NCBI GenBank assembly: GCA_030596915.1
Contig: JAUVSX010000002.1
Coordinates: forward strand, 1 to 22,530
Direction: 5' to 3'
Source: Chloroflexota bacterium
GTDB taxonomy: Bacteria > Chloroflexota > Anaerolineae > B4-G1
Length of the DNA stretch: 22,530 bases
Of the stretch, positions 15,154 through 21,833 are shown piece by piece. Each line of letters begins with the position of its first letter. Positions within the stretch are counted from its first letter, which is position 1. The notes beneath the pieces are model-generated. The model was not told the DNA's origin, searched no databases, and saw nothing but the letters and a program-made list of their open reading frames with translations. Made by a program: the position numbers and the translations under genes.

Positions 15154-17872
15154 AGCCCAGACATCGCTTCTGTCGGAGACGCAGCCGGGCCGTGGCAGGG
15201 GCACTCGATCACCGGCCCGTCGCGAGCGTTCTCTGCTCGTCCTTGCCGGCGCCTTCGTCGCTGTGGGCGCGGTCACCCTTTTGCTTGGTCAGACTGGCTT
15301 CGGTGCCCAGCATTTTGCCCTCCTCATTGGTTCATATGCCCTTTCCTTTGGGCTGGCCCACGCTGCGCTTTCTCGCTGGCTTCCGAAGCGGGATCCTATT
15401 CTCCTCCCTGTGGCGGCCCTACTGACGGGTTTCGGGCTGCTCCTTGTCGGTCGTCTGGCTCGAAACTTCTTGCTCAGGCAGGTCGTCTGGTTGCCCCTGT
15501 CCATCGCAGCACTACTCGGTGTCGTTCGGTTCGGGCGGGATCTGCGATGGCTGCGACGTTATCGCTACACGTGGCTAGTGGGCGGTCTCGTGCTGCTGGC
15601 GGCGACCCTTCTACTCGGGGTCAACCCCTCAGGGTACGGTCCTCGCCTATGGTTGGGGGGCCTCGGCGTCTACTTCCAGCCCTCGGAGCTGCTCAAGCTG
15701 CTTATGGTCGTCTACATGGCCTCCTATCTCGCAGAGAGGCGTGAGCTCATTGTGTCGGAGAAGTGGAAGATAGGTCGCTGGCGCGTCCCTCCGCTGGCCT
15801 ACGTCGGTCCGCTGCTCGCGATGTTTGGGATTGCCATGGTCATCCTGGCGTGGCAGCAGGATCTTGGCGCGGCCATGCTCTTCTTCCTGACGTTCCTTGG
15901 GATGCTGTATCTCGCTACGGGACAGGTCGCGTACCCGGCGGTCGGCTTCGTTCTTCTTCTGGCTCTAGGTGTGGTTGGCTACTACCTGTCCGACCTGGTG
16001 AGGCTGCGCGTCGATAGCTGGTGGCGACCGTGGCCGGAGGCCAGTGGCCGAGCGTTCCAGATCGTGCAGTCTCTGATGGCCTATGGTGCTGGTGGCGTCA
16101 TCGGGGAGGGACTGGGTCTGGGGAGCCCGGCGCTCATACCGGCGGTCCACACAGACTTCGTGCACGCCGCGATAGCAGAGGAAATGGGCCTGCTGGGATC
16201 GCTTGCGATCGTGAGTCTGTATGTGGTGGCGATGTTTCGCGGATTGCGCGTTGCGGCGCGAGCGAGGTCAGGTTTTGCGCAACTGCTCGCCGGAGGCGTC
16301 ACCATTGGGTTTGCCGTCCAGGCGTGGGTTATAATGGCCGGGAACGCGAAGTTGGCGCCGATCACAGGTGTCACTCTCCCGTTCATCTCCTACGGCGGGA
16401 GTTCGCTCCTGGTAAGTTTCCTGGCTCTGGGTCTCCTTCTCCGCGTCTCCGGCACTGCATCGCGAGAGAATCATCTGGCTACACTCTCGGTCGCATCGGG
16501 CGAGTCTACTGATATCCAGGGGCCTCTGATGAGGGTCGCAGCGGTGTTGACCATCGCATTTTCCATCTTGGCCGGGGCGTGCGGCTACTGGGCAGTCGTT
16601 CGATCTCAGTTTCTGGCACAGCGCGATGACAACCTGAGGCCCGTGCTTCGCGAGCAGCGGATTGTGCGCGGACGAATTCTGGACCGGGACGGCGCAGTGC
16701 TTGCCGACGTGGATGTTGCCGATGACGGTGTGGTCACGCGCCGCTACCTCGTGCCCGAGGCGGCGCCGGCACTCGGCTATGCCAGTCTACGCTACGGTAC
16801 AGCCGGGATCGAGGCGGCTCTCGATGCCACGCTCCGTGGCGACAGGGAGCGAACGGCATGGGAATCTTGGTGGGAGGAGTTGCTCCACAGAACACCTCGA
16901 GGCACTGACGTCCAATTGACGCTTGACGCTCAACTGCAGGCATTGGCCCAGGGGCGTCTGGCCGAGGCGCGTGGTGCTGCTGTTCTGATGGACGTGACTA
17001 CGGGCGAAATCCTGGTGCTTGCGTCAAGTCCCACCTTTGACCCGGAGCGGCTTGACGAAGAGTGGCAGCAGCTAACGGATGATCCCGGCGCTCCCCTGCT
17101 CAACCGCGCGGCTCAAGGTCTCTACCAACCTGGAACAGTGTTCCACACAGTCGTTCTTGCGGAGGCGCTGGCACAAGACCTGGCCGACCTGGGCATTCCA
17201 TATCCCGGCTTGACGAAGCCCATTGCCGTCAATGGCGTTCGGCTCCGGTGTGGCCCTGGTTCGAGCGTACCGGAGACGCTGTCAGATGCTTACAAGCGAG
17301 GATGCCCAGCTCCCATCGCCGACCTGGGCGAGTCGCTGGGACCAGACGGGTTGCTCGATGCCGTCGAGCGGTGGGATCTGACCATCCCGCCTGCGCTGGA
17401 GATCCCTGCGGTGGCAAGCGACTGGACAGCAGTCGGAGAGGCCCCCGAGGATGTCCTGGCTGAGACGCTCGGGCAGGGGGAACTTGTGGTATCTCCTCTC
17501 CAGGTGGCCCTTGTGGTCGCGACGCTGGGCGCTGGCGGTGAGGTGCCCTCCCCGCACCTCGTGCTTCGGGTCCAGGATGCGCAGGGCCGATGGCAGGACA
17601 GTTCGCCGCCCGCCGATCAGAAGAGAGCCATCACATCGCCCATCGCTGACCAGCTACTTGGCGCGTGGACCACAGATGACCAGGGGCGGATTCTCTATCG
17701 GTTAGGCACAGCCGTGGCTGGGCAAGAGACGAATCCCCACGTGTGGTTCACTGGCCTCACGCGCTCCCCTGACAAGAGGTATGCGGTCGTGGTCCTTGTG
17801 GAGCAGGCTTCCAACGAGGCGTTGGCTTCAGAGCTCGGCAAGGAATTGCTCCTTGCGGCTCTTGCGCGCTGA
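15134..17872 (+). CDS. RodA/FtsW SEDS glycosyltransferase fused to a degenerate class B PBP domain
   Basis: A single frame of 912 codons joins two partners that are usually separate. Residues about 30-440 form a SEDS glycan polymerase with some 11 membrane helices and family motifs GPRLWLGGLGVYFQPSELLKL, GRAFQIVQSLMAYGAGG, HTDFVHAAIAEEMGLLG and LPFISYGGSSLL. At the SEDS catalytic Asp position it has E302 (PWPEASGRAFQ). Another helix (about 465-489) leads to a PBP module: IVRGRILDRDGAVLA, GIEAALDATLRG, AAVLMDVTTGEILVLASSPTFDP and GQGELVVSPLQVA. The three active-site motifs are altered: SxxK reads T668-V-F-H671 (17135-17146), SxN appears as G-C-P near 723-725, and KTG reads R856-L-G. It should sit in the cytoplasmic membrane with the PBP part outside. 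The start is TTG 15134 or TTG 15146, both overlapping mtnP and both without a good ribosome site. Confidence 0.92.
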   Translation: MGPTLTEAQTSLLSETQPGRGRGTRSPARRERSLLVLAGAFVAVGAVTLLLGQTGFGAQHFALLIGSYALSFGLAHAALSRWLPKRDPILLPVAALLTGFGLLLVGRLARNFLLRQVVWLPLSIAALLGVVRFGRDLRWLRRYRYTWLVGGLVLLAATLLLGVNPSGYGPRLWLGGLGVYFQPSELLKLLMVVYMASYLAERRELIVSEKWKIGRWRVPPLAYVGPLLAMFGIAMVILAWQQDLGAAMLFFLTFLGMLYLATGQVAYPAVGFVLLLALGVVGYYLSDLVRLRVDSWWRPWPEASGRAFQIVQSLMAYGAGGVIGEGLGLGSPALIPAVHTDFVHAAIAEEMGLLGSLAIVSLYVVAMFRGLRVAARARSGFAQLLAGGVTIGFAVQAWVIMAGNAKLAPITGVTLPFISYGGSSLLVSFLALGLLLRVSGTASRENHLATLSVASGESTDIQGPLMRVAAVLTIAFSILAGACGYWAVVRSQFLAQRDDNLRPVLREQRIVRGRILDRDGAVLADVDVADDGVVTRRYLVPEAAPALGYASLRYGTAGIEAALDATLRGDRERTAWESWWEELLHRTPRGTDVQLTLDAQLQALAQGRLAEARGAAVLMDVTTGEILVLASSPTFDPERLDEEWQQLTDDPGAPLLNRAAQGLYQPGTVFHTVVLAEALAQDLADLGIPYPGLTKPIAVNGVRLRCGPGSSVPETLSDAYKRGCPAPIADLGESLGPDGLLDAVERWDLTIPPALEIPAVASDWTAVGEAPEDVLAETLGQGELVVSPLQVALVVATLGAGGEVPSPHLVLRVQDAQGRWQDSSPPADQKRAITSPIADQLLGAWTTDDQGRILYRLGTAVAGQETNPHVWFTGLTRSPDKRYAVVVLVEQASNEALASELGKELLLAALAR

Positions 17873-17881
17873 TCCGCGCGC
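17864..17881 (+). terminator. Short GC hairpin at the end of the SEDS-PBP gene
   Basis: GCGCGC (17864-17869), a 6-nt loop containing the TGA stop, then GCGCGC (17876-17881), followed by TTTC. The stem is strong but only six pairs long and the T-run is three bases, so it is a weak candidate terminator. Confidence 0.4.
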
Positions 17882-17882
17882 T

Positions 17883-17951
17883 TTCGCATAGCCAACGGTT
17901 CGCCAGACCCAGTAGATAGTGGCAATGGCGCGCTGCCTTCTGCTATGCGAA
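17883..17951. repeat. Long-range inverted repeat in the convergent intergenic gap
   Basis: TTCGCATAGC (17883-17892) is exactly complementary to GCTATGCGAA (17942-17951). CGCCA (17901-17905) and TGGCG (17926-17930) nest inside. It fills most of the 88-bp gap between two convergent genes and would fold the same way on either transcript, so a bidirectional terminator or barrier is plausible. No T-run adjoins it. Confidence 0.5.
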
Positions 17952-17960
17952 GAGGCACCC

Positions 17961-18998
17961 CTAGACCGGCGACAACCGGTGGCATTCCTCGAGAACCCAG
18001 ACGACGCGGCGCACACTCTCGGCAGTGACGGCAAGTGGTGCTCCGCTTCTTATGGTTTCGAACAGATCCAGATAGTAGCCCGATTGCCCTGGGCCGTCGT
18101 AGTCTTCGGCAGCCCAGTGCTCCTCCGTCCAGGTAAGGTCCTCGCGGTTGTAGCTGCGGTCAGGAGTGGGACGCCTGTCCACCGTCCGGACTGGAAGTTC
18201 GGCTGGATTGACGTACTTCCACTCCAGTCTGCTGGCGTCCCCTGTGAGACCCCCCTGTGTGCCCATCACGTGCCAGCCTTCGCGCGCGTAGGCACACGCG
18301 CTGCTGACTTCCAAGTCAACCATTGGGGCGCCCGCCATACTGAGGACGACCTTGACGTGATCCTCCGCGTCTCCCAGGGTCAGGGTCCGCTCCATATGGC
18401 AGAACACGTTTGGGGTTCCCGGGCCCATCAGCACCAATGCTTGATCCAGAGCGTGGACTGCGTTGTTGTTGAGACTGCCTCCACCGTACTCCTTGAGGGT
18501 TTGCCAGTCCCACCGACGGCCAAATCCCGAGCCAGTCATGTGGATCAGGACTACCCGCCCCAGGACTCCTGATGAGATCACGCGCTGCACGGTGACGAAG
18601 TCGGGGCTGTAGCGGCGGTTCTGAAAGATCGTCAGCAGTCCACCTGTCTCTCGTGCAGCGTGGATCATGCGGTCTGCATCGGCGACGCTCGTAGCCATTG
18701 GTTTCTCACAGACAACCGACTTGCCAGCCTCCAGCGCAGCGATGCTTGCGTCGGCGTGAAGGTGACTGGGTAGCGCCACCACGACAACCTCGACCTCTTC
18801 ATCCTCGAGGAGTGCCTCGTAGTCGCGATACGTGCGGCACTGGAAAGCCTCCTCGGCTTCGTCCCGGCGCCCCGCATCCGAGTCGACTGCAGCAACAATC
18901 TTGTACTTGTCAGCCAGCTCGGACATCATCACGGCGTGGATGTTCCACCCACTCCTGCCCAAACCGGCGATCCCAACGCGAATCTGCGTGTTATCCAT
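17961..18998 (-). CDS. Gfo/Idh/MocA family NAD(P)-dependent oxidoreductase
   Basis: This 345-residue protein has the N-terminal Rossmann fold of the family (IRVGIAGLGRSGWN, VDSDAGR) and the diagnostic CEKPMA motif. The C-terminal alpha/beta domain carries KEYGGGSLNNNAVHALDQAL, in which the His is the usual catalytic residue. Members oxidise or reduce sugars, inositols and their acids using NAD(P). ATG 18998 is preceded by AGGAG at good spacing; the frame upstream of it is not family-like. It is the last gene of the minus-strand catabolic cluster, 154 bp after the M55 gene, and faces the SEDS-PBP gene across the inverted repeat. The substrate is not predictable from sequence; the FGGY kinase in the same cluster points to a sugar or polyol. 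Confidence 0.92.
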   Translation of the reverse strand: MDNTQIRVGIAGLGRSGWNIHAVMMSELADKYKIVAAVDSDAGRRDEAEEAFQCRTYRDYEALLEDEEVEVVVVALPSHLHADASIAALEAGKSVVCEKPMATSVADADRMIHAARETGGLLTIFQNRRYSPDFVTVQRVISSGVLGRVVLIHMTGSGFGRRWDWQTLKEYGGGSLNNNAVHALDQALVLMGPGTPNVFCHMERTLTLGDAEDHVKVVLSMAGAPMVDLEVSSACAYAREGWHVMGTQGGLTGDASRLEWKYVNPAELPVRTVDRRPTPDRSYNREDLTWTEEHWAAEDYDGPGQSGYYLDLFETIRSGAPLAVTAESVRRVVWVLEECHRLSPV

Positions 18999-19024
18999 GG
19001 TTCTCCTGTTCCAAAGTGTGTGCG

Positions 19025-19040
19025 GTCCGCAGCAGCGGAC
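19025..19040 (-). other. Small perfect hairpin in the gap upstream of the oxidoreductase
   Basis: GTCCGC-AGCA-GCGGAC forms a six-pair stem with a 4-nt loop inside the 154-bp gap 18999-19152. A second five-pair hairpin, TGGGC-GTCA-GCCCA, lies at 19116-19129, about 24 bp past the M55 stop. Neither is followed by a T-run on the minus strand. No promoter is convincing in this gap. Confidence 0.3.
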
Positions 19041-19152
19041 AACGTTGCCAGCGCTCGGCGCGGGAATGGCGCGGCTTGCGCCAATGGCCGAGGGCAATCT
19101 CCCGTCACGTGGAGCTGGGCGTCAGCCCAACAGTCTGAGGCGCGCCGTCCGC

Positions 19153-19959
19153 CTAGCGATATATGATCTCCAGCAGACTGTCACCAGTGAAACGAATTGT
19201 CCGGTCGTCCACCCGCTCTGCGCCCGCCTGCGAGGCCCGGGCGTCCGCATCTGTCGTGAAGAAGTAGCGTATTTCGAGAGTGTATGGTCCGGGCCACCGC
19301 AGCGGCGTGAGTGGGCTTCGGTTGTGCTTGGCGATTGCGAGGGTGGCACCTTCGCGGATTGCCCGCCGAGCCTGGGTTGGTGAGAGAGATATGGCGGTCG
19401 TCCTGCCAAGCCCTTGCTTGACCGCAACAGTCACAATGTCGCTGATGAGCTCCCGTGCCTCTGCGCAGGCGTCAGCATCCCCAGTCAGTAGGATCACCGG
19501 TACTCCCAGCTCGCCGCAACACAGTGCGAATTGAGCGGTCTCGCCTATGGGTTGGTCATTCAGCCTGTAGTAGTCGATTGTGCGGCTGCTCTGCGTGTGG
19601 CTGAGGACCCCAGTGACCGCGCCAGCCATTGCGTGCTGGCCAACGAGGATCGCTGCATCGTGGTCGGCAATCACCGGTGCCAACCGATGCCACGGCGCCA
19701 AGGGCCTCCCGTGGAGCAGCGTCGCTCTCTCGTGCAGTTCCTCATACGCGATCCCGCCCGCGCCGTGGCCGTCAATGACCAACGCTTCTTCGACACCAGC
19801 CTGCATCAGGCCATCAATCGCAGCGTTGACCTCGGCGGTGAGCAGCCGCCTTGCCGAGTCGTAGTAGCGGCCGCTCGAGAACGCCTGGTCCTCAAACGAC
19901 GTGATTCCGGCGACCCCCTCGAGGTCGGTGAGCATCACAACTTTCTTGACCAAGCCCAT
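19153..19959 (-). CDS. M55 family metallopeptidase (DppA-like D-aminopeptidase)
   Basis: The M55 family includes the zinc D-aminopeptidase DppA, which removes D-amino acids from short peptides. The metal-site pattern is present in order: TDLEG near the N-terminus (Asp and Glu ligands), VIDGHG, VGQHAMAG, then PIGETAQFALCCGELGVPVILLTGDADAC. Later sequence (AVKQGLGRTTAISLSPTQARRAI) also fits. The product has 268 residues, the usual size. ATG 19959 is favoured because GGGAGG lies 4 nt upstream; the frame extends 11 codons further but without family sequence. There is no signal peptide, so it should be cytoplasmic. It sits between two Gfo/Idh/MocA genes, which suggests peptide or amide substrates are handled alongside sugars; this is inference. 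Confidence 0.92.
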   Translation of the reverse strand: MGLVKKVVMLTDLEGVAGITSFEDQAFSSGRYYDSARRLLTAEVNAAIDGLMQAGVEEALVIDGHGAGGIAYEELHERATLLHGRPLAPWHRLAPVIADHDAAILVGQHAMAGAVTGVLSHTQSSRTIDYYRLNDQPIGETAQFALCCGELGVPVILLTGDADACAEARELISDIVTVAVKQGLGRTTAISLSPTQARRAIREGATLAIAKHNRSPLTPLRWPGPYTLEIRYFFTTDADARASQAGAERVDDRTIRFTGDSLLEIIYR

Positions 19960-20008
19960 GCTTCCTCCCTTCGTCCGCGCGCACTTTCCCAACCGCGCGA
20001 AGAGCGCG

Positions 20009-20899
20009 CTAGCGATCTAGCACCACCACCTCCCCACCCCGCTCGCGGCTGATCTCGGCGGCCGCGAGGAACGCTGTGATACTCACGGTCTCATCAATGG
20101 GGATTGGCGAGATCCCGGTCCGGAAGAACTCCACTACCTCCTTCAGCATCAGTTGGTAGTAGGGAGGCGTAGAGCGTGCCAAACCGACCTTCGTGCCGGC
20201 ATCGGTATGGACGATGCATCCGAAGTCGCCGTGCTTCAACCGAGTGCCTCGTACGATTCCCAGCCGGCCGTCGCGCCACTCTCCGATCACGACGTCCATG
20301 TTAGGAAACTCCGCGCAGCGTACTCTCTCGCATCCAGTGCCCATGAATGAGAACAGGACTTCGGCGCTGTGAACGCCATACCAGAAGAGGCCTGGATAGT
20401 CGTCCAGAAGCACCGCTCGCCCGAAGGCTTCGCAGGATTCGACGGCCTCTCCCGGCGCCAGGGTGTCGGCACTCCCCGCCGCGTAGCGCACCGACGAGCA
20501 AGACATCAGGGGGGTGTTCGTCTCCGCCGCAAGCCTGACGATCTCACCCGCGTCTACCACCGACGTCGCGAAGGGCTTGTCGATGAACACGGGCTTCCCA
20601 ACCGCAAGCCGCGCGAACTGCTCCAGGTGCTGGCGACCGTCGACGCTCTCTAGCAGAACGGCGTCCACACTTGCCGCCAGATCCTCAATGCTCTCGTACA
20701 GCTCTACGGCGTAGTCCGTGGCCAGCGTGTCTGTGAAGCCGGCCACGCGGTCGCGGCTCAGCGAGAATATCTCCGACCCACCGGGATAGGCCGCGACGAC
20801 GCGCGCTCCCGGAATGTAGTGCTCTTGTTGAGGGTCGTTGAGGAGCCGTGTGAACGCAACGCAGTGCGACGTGTCCAGTCCTACCATGCCGATCTTCAT
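20009..20899 (-). CDS. Gfo/Idh/MocA-like protein, divergent subgroup
   Basis: The 296-residue protein starts MKIGMVGLDTSHC, a Rossmann beginning in which the usual GxGxxG is replaced by GLDTSH. It keeps the family's lysine motif as FIDKPFATS and an acidic/aromatic C-terminal domain (DDYPGLFWYGVHSAEVLFSFMG), where the His is probably the conserved catalytic one. It lies in the same cluster as a second, more typical member, so the two may act on successive intermediates or form a pair. ATG 20899 is preceded by GGAGGGA at about 9 nt; the upstream extension of six codons is less likely. There are 49 bp to the M55 gene downstream and 70 bp to the amidohydrolase upstream. Substrate and cofactor are unknown. 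Confidence 0.87.
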   Translation of the reverse strand: MKIGMVGLDTSHCVAFTRLLNDPQQEHYIPGARVVAAYPGGSEIFSLSRDRVAGFTDTLATDYAVELYESIEDLAASVDAVLLESVDGRQHLEQFARLAVGKPVFIDKPFATSVVDAGEIVRLAAETNTPLMSCSSVRYAAGSADTLAPGEAVESCEAFGRAVLLDDYPGLFWYGVHSAEVLFSFMGTGCERVRCAEFPNMDVVIGEWRDGRLGIVRGTRLKHGDFGCIVHTDAGTKVGLARSTPPYYQLMLKEVVEFFRTGISPIPIDETVSITAFLAAAEISRERGGEVVVLDR

Positions 20900-20969
20900 G
20901 CTCGTGTCTCCCTCCAATCGTGTTGTTTCTGCCAGGTACCGAGGTGCCAGAGTGCGGTCTGCCGGCTTC

Positions 20970-21833
20970 CTAGGCGCCCGGGGCTGCTAGTCTGAGCGCA
21001 TTCCCAGCGTAGATCTTGGCCAACGCCTCATCTGGCAGGCTCAGCGAGCCAAGCAGTTCGTGAAGCTGCCCATCGAAACTGTCGCGACCAAACATCAGAC
21101 GATCCTGGAACTCGTCGAGGAACCGCGCCCCGAACTCTGGGTCGCGCGCCAAAGCGTTGCGGCCCGATCCAGCCGACAGGTCTGCGTGCAGGCTCGGGTG
21201 CTCGCGCAGCATCTGCACGACCCTCCCGCCAGCCACCACAGGCCCAGACGGATAGGCAACGCTCGCGCACTGGTCGTCGCCCGAGATGTGGGCCCAGAAA
21301 CCAGGTCCGTGACCGACGAACACGGTGTCTGGACAGGCCTTGAGGGTGCGTTCCAGCGCCTCGATCCCGCCTCCGTACCACCAGCTCGGGCGGGGATAGC
21401 GAGCGCCATGGTCGAGCTCGTAGTCGATGTGCACGACGACCGGCAGTGCTCTCTCGCCGCAGAATCTGAACATCCTAATGGCATCCGGATTGTCGTACAC
21501 CATCCTGAGCTTGAGCTCGCCGTAGACGCGCACCCCGTGTAGGTCGATGGCGGCCTTGAGGCGATCGATTGCACTGGGGCGCCGAGGATCGGGAGCGTAG
21601 CCGAGGACGAACCTGTCCGGTGCGCTTCGATGGTACGTGAGACAGCGAGAGAACGGCACCGGACCGGCAGGGTCGGAGAGCATGATGCTGTGGTACGCGG
21701 GATCGTACTCGTCCTCGGGGGCTTCCCAGCTGAGCAGCCACGTCTGATCGATCTGGTGATCGTCCATATTCTGTAGGAACTGAAACAAGTTGTGGCCAAG
21801 CCAGTCCGGATGATTGTGTGAGTCTATGATCAT
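20970..21833 (-). CDS. Metal-dependent amidohydrolase (TIM-barrel, Amidohydro_2-type)
   Basis: The 287-residue protein belongs to the amidohydrolase superfamily branch that includes lactonases, decarboxylases and uronate-related hydrolases. The metal-binding pattern can be read along the barrel: IIDSHNHPDW (HxH) at the N-terminus, VVVHIDYE, VFVGHGPGFWAH and near the end LMFGRDSFDG (Asp of strand 8). The C-terminus LPDEALAKIYAGNALRL is typical. ATG 21833 overlaps the TGA of the upstream kinase (ATGA), so the two are translationally coupled and likely act in one pathway, for example hydrolysis of a lactone or other sugar derivative. That substrate suggestion is inference. There is no signal peptide, so it should be cytoplasmic. 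Confidence 0.88.
   Translation of the reverse strand: MIIDSHNHPDWLGHNLFQFLQNMDDHQIDQTWLLSWEAPEDEYDPAYHSIMLSDPAGPVPFSRCLTYHRSAPDRFVLGYAPDPRRPSAIDRLKAAIDLHGVRVYGELKLRMVYDNPDAIRMFRFCGERALPVVVHIDYELDHGARYPRPSWWYGGGIEALERTLKACPDTVFVGHGPGFWAHISGDDQCASVAYPSGPVVAGGRVVQMLREHPSLHADLSAGSGRNALARDPEFGARFLDEFQDRLMFGRDSFDGQLHELLGSLSLPDEALAKIYAGNALRLAAPGA

Noticed and set aside
16330..16335. A TATAAT inside the SEDS-PBP gene
   Set aside because: It encodes part of the membrane helix (W-V-I-M-A-G) and is followed by no gene start that makes sense; no good -35 partner was sought beyond this.
17919..18572. A 217-codon plus-strand frame opposite the Gfo/Idh/MocA gene
   Set aside because: Antisense to a convincing oxidoreductase; no ribosome site or recognisable domain.
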